From assembly GCA_016801885.1 (NCBI GenBank), contig CM028884.1, positions 2,294,001 through 2,358,000 of the forward strand: a stretch of DNA of 64,000 bases. Reading direction: 5' to 3'. This DNA is from Toxotes chatareus (Eukaryota; Chordata; Actinopteri; Toxotidae). The notes below the pieces were generated by a model, which saw only the letters and a list, made by a program, of their open reading frames with translations, made no database searches and had not been told where the DNA came from. Position numbers and translations under genes: made by a program. Positions 24,362 through 36,440 of the stretch are shown here, one piece after another (the stretch's first letter is position 1; every line of letters starts with the position of its first letter).

Positions 24362-26696
24362 CACGCTGTGTCTTCTGTGTCAGACTAGTAGTTTCCCTTT
24401 ACTTTCTAATATAGGCTACATAAGTCTTGGACCCATCTTTGTACTGGACACACAGAGATAAAATGAATATCAGTCTTCTAAAATCTAATGCTGTCCAAGA
24501 CAGCAAGGAAGTGGACTTCCTAAAATGCTTGACCTTTCCTTTCTCAAAATGTTAGTATTCCTTTTGTGATGTAGTTAAACATTCATCTTTTGTAAGCTCA
24601 ATGCAGGTCAGGGAAAGATAGGTCAGCATAATGAAACAAGCATTTGCTTTCTTTTCCACAAAATATTGTCTCTCTGACATTAGTGGAAGTTTCATATGAG
24701 AATCTCTAAACAACAGTAATTAGTACAGGCCTGAGCAGCGGTATCGATCCACTCATTCTCTGAGGCAGTGTTCTCCCATAAAGTTCTGAGCAGGCAGGAC
24801 CCCTGACTCTCAGCTGCCTTTTCTATAAGCTGGCACTTCCATCGTGATGGTGCCTTGTTGGGGTGCTTTATTATAGAGTTTCTGCATGGTAGCTCCACTC
24901 CTGAGCCAAGTGATCAAGGACACTCCACATGTGAATGGTCATGTTGGACAGCTCAAACAAGTTGGTTATAACTGAACTTTTGAACGTCACTAATAGTCAG
25001 CATTATTTGTTTTTCTAACCAAGTAGTTCGACAAATAAAAAAAAAACCTGAAGGTCCGCTTTCTGGCATTTTCTCGAAAATTCAGCTGCTTTACTCAGCA
25101 GATGGTTTTGCTCTTACTTTAACCCTAAACATCTTGGACTGAATTTCATACTTGCTATTTGGACTCCTCCAAATCCAACATCCCAGACCATTAGATCACT
25201 TCCTACTTCCGGAGGTACTGACTGTCTGGTTTCAATGCAGAGCCTGAAAAAGAAAAGAATTTTGAAAAGGATGGCACTGAATGGGATCCAGGGCCAGTTC
25301 TGTTCTGGCAAAAGGGTTACAGCTGTACATAGAACATGTGATGGAGGGGGCTGTTTGAAGGGTAATAGGACTATGTCAAAACCTAGTAAATGGCTGGACC
25401 GTGTATGGTCAATGTGAGAAATTGAGGACATAGTTTAAAACTGTTGTGCAACTGCTGTAAACAACTACTTCCAATGGAAAGTAGCTAAAGCTGCTTGAAA
25501 AGTTGATAAATGCTACCAGATGACACAATAAGCTAATTAACAGTCATCATCATCACTGCATTGTATGTGTATTGTTCCTAATGTCAGCTGCTTTCAGGCC
25601 TTTGTCTGCTCGCTTTTCTCCTGCTGTCTGTGTTCACATGTACAGTCATTTAATACTACAGCTGAATTCCCAATGAAGCTGTTCTCATTTACATGTTTCT
25701 CTGTTTCTGCTCTCAGACAATGGAACAGAAATAGTGAGTGAAAACGGTGGCTTATTAAGAAACACGTTAACCAGCAGTCACTGCCAAGCCTTTTCCAAGC
25801 TGCTGCTAAAATCCTGATTTTATAACCGTGACGTCAACATCAACACACACAGAAGTTAAAGACAACAGCTGTGCTGCGATTTCAGCTGGATTCACCTGTA
25901 CAGTGATCAGTCAGAGAGAAAGGTAGAAGCTCATTCACGTCTGTGCCAGCTGCTGTGTGGTCAGTTGAAAGAGACACATAGAGTCACGTTGTTCTTGTGG
26001 AGGGAAAAGCTCAGACAATGCAACAGCTGCTTTGTCTGAAGTTTACTGAGACTTCAGTCAGCTCTTTCTCATCCTGTGGGCTGGGTGCTGTCTGAGCTGC
26101 AGAGGTTACTTTGTTACAGTTTAAAGGGGCTTTTCACTACTTGGCTGTTTTCTGTTCATGTCATTAGAGACACAATTTGGCTGGCAGTCAGAACATCCAG
26201 AGGTTCCACTCCCTGCCCCACACAGCAGGTTTTTTAGTAGCAGTTTCGTGCTTCAGTCTCAGCTTACCACCTGTTTCTGATGACCACTGAAAATATTCAG
26301 TTGCCTGATTGTAGCCCTCTGATTCTTGTTGTCATGGCTATTTTGATCAATTTGAGCAATCAGTGGTTTTTGTTGAAATGTAAAACATCTGGGCTATGTG
26401 GGAGTCAGCAGCACCAAGAAAACCCAGAGCCAGGCCCTGCAGTGCTCCTATAACACTAGTCAGTCCAGATAGAGCATTAAACCCCCCCCTTGAGTCATAG
26501 CTGTCAGTCCGTACACCTGACTTAGTTTCTCTGTCTGACTGTCTCACTGTACACTTTACCCTAACAGTGATCCAGACTCTACAACTGCTGAAAAGTGCGT
26601 TTTAGATTTTAATTATTTAATCCCTCTGTACATGTGGAGAGTGTGCTAGAAACCCTTCTCATTCAGAGACACCGCTAAGACCATTTCAGAAAATTC

Positions 26697-27018
26697 TGAC
26701 TTGTTGTGCCATTGGTCACTTTATTGGGTACACCTGTACACCTGCTTGGCCTTTGGCAGCAGCTCGGTGCATAGAAGCACACAGACGTGGCCGAGAGCTG
26801 ACATTGTTGTTTAGATCTAACATGAGAATGGGGAAGAGATGTGATCTCAGTGACTGTGACCATGGAATGATGGTTGGTGCCAGATGGTGTGGTCTGAGTG
26901 TCTCAGAAACTGCTGCTCTCTTGGGATTTAGTCTGCCGAGAATGCTGGGAAAAACAAAACACTGAATGAGCAGCAGTTCTGTGGGTGAAAATGCCTTGTT
27001 AATGAGAGAGGTCAGAGA
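26697..27018 (+). mobile_element. Tc1/mariner-like transposon, 5' fragment with transposase N-terminus
   Basis: The element begins with the familiar fish Tc1-like end sequence GTCACTTTATTGGGTACACC. It then carries an open frame whose peptide (within 26753-26965) includes MGKRCDLSDCDHGMMVGAR followed by LSVSETAALLGFS. That is the helix-turn-helix DNA-binding start of a Tc1-type transposase. The frame is lost after LGFS and no catalytic DDE region is present. The fragment stops where an L2 LINE begins near 27019, and a further 50-base piece resumes after the LINE. It is non-functional. Confidence 0.72.
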
Positions 27019-29394
27019 GATGTCTTTTGGATCCTATCCCGACCAGACTTCTTAAAGATGTGTTGCCTTTGATTGGCACTCACATATTAGATCAGATAAA
27101 TCTCTCGTTGGTTACAGGATATGTTCCACAGGCTTTTAAGGTTGCAGTTATCAAACCTTTACTTAAAAAGCCTTCTCTGGACTCTGACATTTTGGCAAAC
27201 TATAGACCTATATCCAATCTCCCTTTAATTCTAAAATTCTTGAAAAGGCTGTTGCAACTCAGTTGTGTGACCATCTACATAGGAACGGTTTGTTTGAAGT
27301 TTTTCAGTCAGGATTTAGAGTTCATCATAGCACAGAGACAGCACTGGTGAAAGTTACCAACGACCTTCTTATAGCATCAGATAATGGACTCGTCTCTATA
27401 CTTGTCCTGCTAGATCTTAGTGCTGCATTTGACACCATTGATCATAATATCCTATTGGATAGATTGGAACATGTTATTGGGATTAAAGGAAGAGCACTAG
27501 ACTGGTTTAAATCATATCTATCAGATAGATACCAGTTTGTTCATGTTAATGATGATCCTCCATATATACCAGAGTAAGTCATGGAGTTCCACAGGGTTCT
27601 GTGCTTGGACCGATACTGTTCACCTTATACATGCTTCCCCTAGGCAATATTATCAGGAAGCATGGAATAAATTTCCATTGCTATGCGGATGATACCCAGC
27701 TATATTTATCTATGAAACCAGACGAAAACAGATCAGTTAACCATACTTCAGGCATGTCTTAAAGACATAAAGGCCTGGATGACCTGTAACTTTCTTCTGC
27801 TGAATTCAGACAAAACTGAGGTTATTTTGTTTGGTCCCAAACACCTCAGAAACAGTTTATCTAATCATATAGTTACTCTGGATGGCATTAATTTAGCCTC
27901 CAGTACAACTGTGAGGAACCTTGGAGTTATTTTTGATCAGGATTTGTCCTTTAACTCATATATAAAACAAGTCTCTAGGACCGCCTTCTTTCACCTCAAG
28001 CGCAATATCAGTAAGATTAGGAACATTCTGTCGCAGAGTGATGCTGAAAAATTAGTCCATGCTTTTGTTACTTCTAGGCTGGACTACTGTAATTCCCTAT
28101 TATCAGGATGTCCAGTTAACTCTCTAAAAAGCCTCCAGCTGATCCAAAATGCTGCAGCGAGAGTACTGACTGGAATTAGCAAGAGAGATCACATTACTCC
28201 TGTACTAACTTCTCTTCATTGGCTTCCTGTAAAATCCAGAATTGATTTTAAAATCCTTCTCCTTACATATAAGGCCCTCAATGGCCAGGCTCCTTCATAT
28301 CTCAAAGAGCTGATAGTACCATATCATCCTAACAGATTGCTTCGTTCCCAGAATGCAGGTTTGCTTATGGTTCCCAAAATCTCTAAAAGTAGAATGGGAG
28401 GCCGAGCCTTTAGTTATCAGGCCCCTCTCCTATGGAACCAACTGCCAGTTTGGGTTCGGGAAGCAGACACCCTCTCTAATTTTAAAACGAAGCTTAAAAC
28501 CTTCTTGTTTGATAAAGCTTATAATTAGTTGTAGTTACAGTCCTAGTTATTTATTAAACTTATAGTTAGTCACAATTATCTCTATAGACACTGTTACAGT
28601 TAAGGATATAGCCCTTAGTAGGGCTGGCTCAGGCAACTGAATCATCCCCTAGTTATGCTGCTATAGGCCTAGGCTGCTGGGGGACATCCCATGATTTACT
28701 GCGCACTTCTTCTTCTTTCTCTTTCTCTCCTCAGACCCACTCTCAAATTTATTAGCCTTTATTACATGTCATTAACTCTGTGTCCTCTCTGTCCCGTAGT
28801 CCTGTGCTTGTTTCTCTCTGGTCTCTCTTTCTCTGTACCTTTCTGCAGGTACCTCTGGCTCTGGAGCTGCTTGTCCTATGGTCCTGGCTCCACCCACCTG
28901 CTGCTGTTTATTGTTTACAATGATCTATTTCTAACATGTTTAATGTTCCGTTCTGCTACAGATAAATATTTGATTAATATTCTTTGCAAACTGTAATGTA
29001 AATAATTACCAGTCATGACAGCTTTTTGCCTCCGTGCTCTGTTTCATAATTCTAATCTGCTGAGCACACATTATCCAATAACTGTTCACTAACTGTAATG
29101 TAAATGCTGACCCACATTGTCTGTATTATGCTGCATGTCTTTCTCCCCCTCTCCTCCATTCCTAGCTGTCCTATCTTCCTCCTTTTCCTCCTTTCACCCA
29201 GCCCGGCCATCGGCAGGAGGGTCCCCCATCTGAGCCAGGTTCTGCTCAAGGTTTCTTCCTGTTAAAAGGGAGTTTTCCTTGCCACTGTCGCCTTAAGTGC
29301 TTGCTCTGGGGTCAGGCTCTGGGTCTCTGTAAAGCGCTTTGAGACAATTTTGATTGTGGAAGGCGCTATATAAATAAAATTGAATTGAATTGAA
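27019..29394 (+). mobile_element. L2-type LINE retrotransposon, 5'-truncated, frameshifted
   Basis: This is the C-terminal part of a LINE ORF2 with its complete 3' tail. Reverse-transcriptase landmarks are DPIPTRLLKDVLPL, YRPISNLP, SGFRVHHSTETAL, LLDLSAAFDTIDH, SHGVPQGSVLGP and the catalytic YADD box (codons near 27680). A 249-codon C-terminal frame follows (27779-28528), with LDYCNSLLSG, LHWLPV and LWNQLP. At least three frame changes (about 27270-27350, 27575 and 27735) make it a pseudogene. The 3' UTR ends with GTAAAGCGCTTTGAGAC, a GGCGCTATATAAATAAA motif and three ATTGA-type tandem units, the hallmark tail of teleost L2 elements. No endonuclease domain is present. Confidence 0.9.
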
Positions 29395-29445
29395 TAACCG
29401 TGGGTTACATCAGTGATATGGAGAAGAGCGTCTGACAACTCATTT
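29395..29445 (+). mobile_element. Tc1-like transposon fragment resuming after the L2 insertion
   Basis: Directly after the L2 tail, AATAACCGTGGGTTACA and then AGAAGAGCGTCT resemble the next part of the Tc1-like transposase gene that was broken off near 27018 (remembered pattern: AATAACC...GTTACA...AGAAGAGCATCT). About 45 bases of the expected transposon sequence seem to be missing at the junction. The right end of the element is too diverged to locate. Confidence 0.45.
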
Positions 29446-29727
29446 TCATTTTTTGGGTCATGCTTGTGGAGTGGAGTCCTCTAACATGTAGTGGGAGCAG
29501 GATATGAAAGCTTTGTTTACAGTAGAAGAAGAAATGGGTACCATGACATCAGGGTGTGTTTAAAAAATCTATTCACACCAGTTTTCATTGTTTTCTCTCA
29601 ATATGTGAGCTTGGAGAAATTGTATGGCATGATGTTGAAAAGCAATGTGAGTCACTGAGGTACTTTGACTGTCGGTGTTGCGTTTCTAACCCCGGTCTTC
29701 TCGTCTGTCTGTTTTCCTTGTTTGCAG

Positions 29728-29903
29728 TTGGGAAGAAGAAGGAGAAGAGGTCAAGAGTAGGCGAGGAGGGTCGCGGGAAGAGAAACGCCATTCGCCTGCA
29801 TGAAGCGTACACTGTGGAGACGGTGGTGGTGGCAGACTCGGACATGGTGCAGTACCACGGTGCTGAGGCCGCACAGAGGTTCCTGCTCACTGTCATGAAC
29901 ATG
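29728..29903 (+). CDS. adamts17: adamts17 exon 4 (furin site and start of metalloprotease domain)
   Basis: This exon encodes residues 199-257. A lysine/arginine-rich linker leads to the proprotein-convertase site RGKR (214-217). Cleavage there would release the mature enzyme starting at Asn218 (NAIRLHEAYTVE). The first strand and helix of the reprolysin-type (M12B) catalytic domain follow: VETVVVADSDMVQYHG and AEAAQRFLLTVMNM, which are nearly identical to the ADAMTS17 sequences I recall. The VADSDM acidic cluster is in the region that binds structural calcium in ADAMTS proteases. The acceptor is TTCCTTGTTTGCAG and the donor GTAAGA. The exon is entered in phase 1 and ends in phase 0. Confidence 0.95.
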
Positions 29904-32146
29904 GTAAGAACCCCAGACACAAGTAGAGTACCCCTCACTCATATCCCAAATTTTTTTTTTTGTTAAACAAATCAAATTGCTTTTTTCCAAAGTTGTTGTG
30001 TATTTAGTACCAAATTTCCTCTCTGTGGTTACACAGACCATTTCCTTGCTTAGCTGTGATGGGGGATATAGTTAAAAAAAAAAGGGGAATTTTGCTGTAA
30101 AAAAAAAACACAACTTTGGCAGATACCCCCTTTGATTTGTCTAACTTGTGTAACGTGTTTTAAGATAGACCTTAAAAAATGCGAACATATCCTTTAATCT
30201 TCTACTGTTGAGGCATTTCACTCAGTGAAGTAATGACAGAGTTCCTGGATGTGAAAGATTCAAAGAGGAACCTGATCTGGTGCAGATGATTACACACTTG
30301 GATGCTGTCACAATCACATGTAAAGGGTTTTATTATATCCCAAATATGAAGCAAAAACCAGGATACTGGTGTGCATGTAAGTGGTGCTCATTGTCGGGTG
30401 CTGGCTGTTTTCCACTAGTGATGGAGATGAGCCAGAACCACATCCCTATTTTGTCACCCATGCAGCTCTCTATAACAACAGCCTCGACCAGCCAACTGAA
30501 TAAACCTGCTTAGTACTCAGAACAGCACAGGGGAGCCTTCTAGCTTTGGCTCAGGCTCTGGAGGCCAGAGCTGGGGGAGAGGAGAGACGTGCACAGTAAG
30601 AAGCTGGGGAGGACAGTGAACATGTATCACCACTGAATGTTTCCATTACTGATTAAGCTGTCAATCAAACTAATCAGTTAGTCTACAGAATGTCGCACAA
30701 CAATAAGAACAGAGATGAGGGAATGAACATTAGAGAATGATTGGCATTTTTGTGTTAACTGTTAATAAGGTACTAATCATTTAGCACTGCGAGAGTTGCA
30801 GTGGCTCTCAGTGTTAGAGCAGTGTGACTGTAGTGTGGCGTGTTGGGACTGGATACAGAACAGCAGTATCATCTGTTTTGTCTTTTTTCAGTCAAACACA
30901 GCTTTTATTTATTCTTCTTTGGAAGTCATCTTGGAAGATGCCCATTTGAGCTTACTTGGCTTGGGCTATTGCATGACACTGCATTCAGTATGTTCTGTGA
31001 GAAAGCGGGTCTCTGTGTGAGTTTGTGTCTGTATGTGAGTGTTTGTGTGCGTGTACTTGCATGGCTATTTCTATGACAGTGTTAGGGACCTTTTTTAAAA
31101 AAAAAGAAAAGAAAAGGACTTTGTTTCACCCAAAGAAAACTGCCAAAAATTCAAATGAATGAAAATAAGGAACTAACTAAAATTTTAAAGAGATCAACCA
31201 AACAGAATCTACTCAGTTACAGTGGTAACAAAACCTAAAACTAAAATGAGCCATGGGGGAGACATATATACTGACTGATCAGACCATTAACAACAAGTAG
31301 GGGAAAATAGCAAAGAAAATAACTAGAACTCAACACAAAGAAACACCATTCCCCCCCATGCTGATGCAGCTCATGGTCTGGTCCAATTCTTGGGCCTCTG
31401 CATTTAACCGGACTCCACCCTCAGCCTGCTCTTTTGGCCAAACCAGGAAGGAGGACTGATGCAGCAGACAGGGTAACTCAAAGACAAAGAAAAATGAATT
31501 CATACAACCTATCTACAATGATAGTGACAGAACAGTGTAAACCAAATGTGTGCGCTTCAGTGAGAAAACAGTGTAGAGTCAAAATGGAACAATCAACAAA
31601 AATCTAAACTAAACAAACTGTGGATGTGTTTTATGTGACTTAAATGACTGCAAAGAAAACTAACAGAGACTGTGGTAATGGTGTGGGAGAGTGTGTGAAA
31701 CCATGAACCTGTCTGATTTGTATGTTGTGTGTGCTGAGATTTCATGAATATCACCATGTTTCGATCTCAGTCATGTGTCTGTGGATACGGACTTCACAGT
31801 GGGTCCGTGTGAGTATTTTACTTTGGGAGAGAGGAAAGTGAAAGTGAGGACATTTAGACCGGTCCTTACTCTCTGACACACCTTCAGAGGGCTGTTTGAG
31901 GGTTCAGTTTAGAATCAGGGTTAGGTCAGGGTAAGGGTTGGGATCAGGCATTTCCATGGCTTGAGGTGTCTGCAGACTTAACCACCTCCTTCCTAACCCT
32001 GATAACAAACCCTGATAAGAAGCTGTGAACAGAAACAACATTGTCTGAGGCCTGTATATAATTGCTCATTTCTTCACCTGACTCCTCTCTGCTCCTTTGT
32101 CTTTCTGATGTTGAACTCTGTAATAGTGCTGCTCCACCTCTTGCAG
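29904..32146 (+). other. adamts17 intron 4
   Basis: A 2.2-kb intron. It holds short poly-A/T tracts (29950, 30075-30110, 31097) and a dispersed repeat at about 31225-31640 that has a diverged copy in intron 6. No gene or RNA is seen. Confidence 0.75.
31225..31640 (+). repeat. Dispersed repeat, copy 1 (copy 2 at about 35915-36440)
   Basis: This copy and the intron 6 copy share, in order, ACATATATA.TG..TGATCAG.CCATTA, CCCCCCATG.TG, CTGGTCCA, a GGTAACTCAAA block, and AAATGTG.GCGCT....TAGAA..A.TGTA..GTCAAAA. Both are A-rich on the + strand and lack a coding frame. The family is unrecognised. The arrangement suggests an old interspersed retroposon or LTR-type fragment. Confidence 0.55.
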
Positions 32147-32230
32147 GTCTACAACATGTTCCACCACCAGAGTCTGGGAGTCAGGATCAACATTCGAGTC
32201 ACCAAGCTGGTGCTGCTTCACAGCCGCCCT
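32147..32230 (+). CDS. adamts17: adamts17 exon 5 (metalloprotease domain)
   Basis: An 84-base exon of exactly 28 codons (residues 258-285), VYNMFHHQSLGVRINIRVTK followed by LVLLHSRP. It continues the first helix (NMVYNMFHHQSLG) into the central strand of the M12B catalytic fold (INIRVTKLVLL). Compared with the ADAMTS17 sequence I recall, most positions are identical or conservative. The acceptor is CACCTCTTGCAG and the donor GTAAGC. Both ends are phase 0, so skipping this exon would keep the frame but remove a core strand. Confidence 0.94.
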
Positions 32231-32722
32231 GTAAGCCTGACCTTTCACCCTCTTTGACCCCTCTTTAACTCTCTGTTGACCCTAACAACCTGACTGTCAG
32301 CAGATGCTGGCCACACCCTGTGTGTGTGTGTGTGGGAGAGGAAGCTCATGTCCCTCAGAATAGAGATTCCCTTTTTTCCTTTAAAACACTTTGTCCTGTG
32401 GACTCCAAAATCCCTTACTCTAGATTCTAAGTAATTTGTGTTTAACAATGAACAAAATTGGATTCTCCATTTTGATTTCATCGGTGTGAAGATTTTTATC
32501 TGATGTAATGCGAAGCCTCCACACAGTACTTTGGTTTCCAAGCAAGTGAAAGCTTCCAAAATAGGTGAAAAATTCCTGCACTCAAAAAAGTTCTAGTTCA
32601 AGTTTAGGTGTTTAACATTGGACAGCAGACCCAAAGATAAAGGACGCACACTGTAAATGATTTTAGAATCTATCATATCATTTTTTTGGATGAAGTTAAT
32701 CTGCTCTGTATCTGTTGATCAG
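32231..32722 (+). other. adamts17 intron 5
   Basis: A 492-base intron with a short (TG)n run near 32320. Nothing else is recognisable. Confidence 0.8.
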
Positions 32723-32880
32723 GAGACTCTAAATGTGGGCCATCATGGAGAAAGGTCTCTGGAGAGCTTCTGTAACTGGCAGTATCAAGAGTTTGGGGGG
32801 CCGCGGTACCTCGGCACCAACCACGTTCCTGGTGGAAGGGATGACATTCCACCTGTGGATACAGCTGTGCTCGTCACCAG
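32723..32880 (+). CDS. adamts17: adamts17 exon 6 (metalloprotease domain)
   Basis: This exon encodes residues 286-337 plus two bases of codon 338. It includes NVGHHGERSLESFCNWQ (289-305) with Cys302, then EFGGPRYLGTNHVPGGRDD (308-326) and DTAVLVTR (331-338). In ADAMTS enzymes the last segment is the strand that presents the active-site edge and links to the loop with the TDFC cysteine. The HHGERSLESFC string is a signature of the ADAMTS17/19 pair. The acceptor is TTGATCAG, with a modest polypyrimidine tract; the donor is GTATGA. It exits in phase 2, compatible with exon 7. Confidence 0.94.
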
Positions 32881-35054
32881 GTATGAAACTAGCACTTCCT
32901 CACAATGATAAATGCGATCTCAGCCCTTGGTCCTCTGCTTTCATCTTCACTATGAAGGACAAGGCTGTCACTTTTTCAGTGTTATAGTAACTTATGTGAT
33001 TGCAGCTGATTTGTGTTTGCAAAGAGAAATGATGAAATATTTAAGGTTTCCCCATGTCGTTTGAATTTTGAAGAAAAAGTTTCTAAGAGAAACAAGGTTA
33101 TGCAAGTAAACAGCGAATGTATCTCTGTATTAAACTTCATGCAGCAACAGATCAGTAAACAGATTTCCTCCTTTACCTTAAACTTTTTTTTTAGGTGTGT
33201 GTGTATTGGTGTATGTGTGTGTCAGTGCAGTGAGACGACACACCACAGCTTTTGCTCACATTTCAAATGTCAGAACTTTAGCTGTACTCAAACGATGAGC
33301 TGTAGAAAGCAACTGGTTTAAACTTCTAGATGCTGCTCTGTTACTTTCACTCTCAGCTGGACTATGAATAGAATTATTAATATAAAGCATTGTGTCATGT
33401 GATTACTTCTCCATCATCCAGTTGTTCCAGGTTTACTTTCCCTGTCTAAAGTCTTTGTCATGCACTTGTGTACTTGTAAAACACCTGACAAAAGCCTGAT
33501 ACCTGTATCAGTTCTTTCCAGGAGGAAGCTAGCAGGGCGGTTTCTACCTGCCTATAGAGACTAGGCTTATCATTTAAACAAAAATTCACACAGAACAGTG
33601 TATATGTATATATGTGGGAAAGCTGCTCAGGCCTCCTTCATCTTCCATCCAACTAAACTTGGTTTGTACGTGATCATTTCAAACCCTTGTCTCAGAGTCA
33701 GACCAAAACTAACACAGAAAGTATCCACCTGTGGATCATTGCCCATTTAACATTTATATATGTTAGAGAAGTTGTAGTAAATTACATAAAATGGGTCATG
33801 CTTGCAAGACCTTGTAGTTTTCATTTACTAACTGTACCACATCATAAAGGCTGTGGCTAATTTGTCTGCATATTGACTGGATATGCTGCTCTATGATGAT
33901 ACATTCTTTTGATTTATGTATAGTTTTTACCTGGGGGGTAAAAGATGAAGTGGGGGTAAGAGGAATCCTCTTGTATAAATTAGTGCTCGTGTCTACTGAT
34001 GGATTCTCTCATGTCTGCCTTTACTGAGAGGAGAGGGAGGAGGGCTCGTATACAGCGGCCTTTTGTTCTTGAGGTGGTTTGTTATAAACCCGATCTGCCC
34101 TCTCGTCTCTGCCCTCCCACCCCTCCTCTGTCATGAGGCTTCCTCTGTGAGGACAGGAGTATTCAGGATCAGCATCTGCTGGAAAGGAAGGAGAGGGATG
34201 CTGCCAGCAGCCGTCAGGGTGGGAGCGAGGCAACATGCAGGCAAATTAAATCACATTGCTCTCAGGTTTCCTGTCGCGCGTGGCTGCTCTGCGTCCTCCG
34301 TTTGTGTGTGTGTGGCTGTGTTGCTGTAATCTGCCATAGCTAGCGGACAGCCCATGTGGATGACATGCCTGCAGTAATTTTCTTACAGCTTATTAACAGT
34401 GTCTTATGAGGAAATAACAAGATATTTGATATTGGTGTGTGGATGATTTCATGTCACTCAGGTGAAATGTAGAGATACCAGGATACAAAGGAGCTGTGCC
34501 ACATGAAGGGTGTTGTAGGAAAAAAAAAATCAATAAAATGTTGTTGGAGATAAAACTTCACATTTCTACAGACGCTCTTACTCACTCTGGGAACTACTCA
34601 GTTCAACCCCTGATTCACTGACGCAGTGACATGATCATCTCAGCTCATCTCCCAAAAAGTCAAACTATTCCTTCAAGTGTTTCAGCCCCATAGAAGAACA
34701 TGAAGCTACAAGAAGAATGAAAGGCCTCTTCTATGTGTGGAGGCCAGATGCAAATTGATTAGTCCTTGTCTTCATTCTCAATTGGTTTATCTGTCCATCC
34801 GTCCATCCATTTCCACTTAGTGTGTCCCAGCTCCCAGCTATTGACATTAACCTGTAGCTCTGTTGGTGTTGTCAGACAAAGGATTTAATTTACATTGATC
34901 TAAGCAGTCAGTTTCATTGTGGAGCGACCACACACCAGCCTGAGGACTGTGACAGCTCACTACCTGTTTATACCAGAGTATAAATACAGTAACACACAGA
35001 GACAGTGAGTCAGTAACTATAACAAGCTTTACTTTGTGCATCCAGCTCAAACTT

Positions 35055-35440
35055 GTATTGCAAGCAGTGCAGTGTATTTTTCATAGATTGATGATGTAGA
35101 AGCATTAAACCACACTCACAGGGCTTTTTCAGTGCGTCTTTTCCTGTTAAAGCTGTAGAGATGCTCTTTTTTTTTGTAATATTACTGAATAAAACACTGA
35201 GGGAGAATTTTACTGCATTGCTGGGGAACAAAACAGTGATGACAGTAGTTGTGGCTGTGATAAAGCAGCATGTTGTGGAAATGTGTAGCTACATATAGTT
35301 TCCCCCCTCAAGTTATCTTCTCTTTTGATCGTTCTTTAGTGAAATGTATTGTACCATTTCAGTGTTGCATGATGTGACATCACACCCCAACCCACCCTGC
35401 TGTGGTGGCTTCGCCTGAGCAAAGTTGTGTGTAAGCACAT
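35055..35440. repeat. Dispersed repeat, copy B (copy A at about 3165-3395)
   Basis: It matches copy A through GCAGTG.AGTGTATTTTTCA.AGA..GATGATG, ACAGGGCTT, GATGTGACATCACA and CAAAGTTGTGTGTAAGC. It is longer than copy A by about 150 bases and retains a GC-rich segment near 35450-35510. The class is unknown. Confidence 0.5.
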
Positions 35441-35914
35441 TATATGGTTTGCCACAAGTGCGGCGCCACCGTGGCAAAGGTGTGGCATTCGCACAGCAGG
35501 GTGGAACACTTGTGAGTGCTACCAGTGTAACACCAACACAGGCAGCTCTTTTTTTTTTCTTATCCTTTTATCCACAGGAAACCGAAGCTGAAAATAGATC
35601 TTTTCAAAGACACTTTCCAAAGCAAATAAATCAGGTGAATTTTTGGGCAAAAAACAGAGCTTTTGGAAAGTTGTGACCCAAAAAAGATGCATTACATCTA
35701 ACTTTCTTTATTAATGTTTGTTGCGTGTAACCAAAATCATTAAACTGTCTTATGTTTATTTGGATCCATAAATAGTAGGTCCAACCTAACAGAACTATAA
35801 TTTTTTCTGTTTTATTTACCCAAAAAGATGCAAAAATGTCAAAATATACTTGAATCAGACCAACCTAACAGAACTATACTGAAAAAAATAAACAAGTAAC
35901 TGAACAGACCAACC

Positions 35915-36440
35915 GCACACACTGAACAACAGACCTACACACTGAACAACATATATAATGGTTGATCAGGCCATTATCCTAACAAAAAGGGGGATTTACA
36001 AACAACAAACACGGCAACAAACTTAACAACAGAAATCAAAACTAAACAATCAGCCTGTCAGTAAAGAATATCTTTAACTACTAACTAAACAATCTAAATC
36101 AACGACTAACAGTCTAAAGAAACAATTAATTATACAAACTAAATCCCTAATTTCCCCCCATGATGTGGCATCCACTTGGTCCAGCCCAATTTGGCCGCTC
36201 CCTCCATATAATGGCTGCACTTCTGGGGGCAGCTCCTTTTGGACCAAGCCTCACAGGACACCACTCAGCAACACCGGTGGCACCAGCAACAACAGCACTC
36301 TCTGCACTGGTAACTCAAACAAATCAAAATTAGAATAAACCATTTAAACAAAGAAAAGTGTTGACTGTACAAAAGTTAACTAAATGTGCGCGCTACAAAT
36401 AGAACCAATTGTACTGTCAAAAAAGGATAAATAAAATGTG
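35915..36440 (+). repeat. Dispersed repeat, copy 2 (copy 1 at about 31225-31640)
   Basis: This is a diverged copy of the intron 4 repeat in the same orientation. The shared blocks run from the ACATATATAATGGTTGATCAG start to AAATGTGCGCGCTACAAATA near the 3' end. The middle section is expanded with A/C-rich sequence. Confidence 0.55.

Larger units (their letters stand above)
16168..29727 (+). other. adamts17 intron 3
   Basis: A 13.6-kb intron with no supportable host gene. It contains a perfect 25-bp hairpin (16592-16646), an antisense LINE fragment (about 16830-17110), poly-T tracts near 18130 and 18690, a CT microsatellite (20443-20466), a CpG-dense patch (about 20960-21185), a short repeat near 23370-23445 shared with intron 7, a CTG run (24341-24361), and a Tc1-like element interrupted by an L2 LINE (about 26697-29445). 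An unidentified 91-codon antisense frame lies at 21357-21632. Confidence 0.7.
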
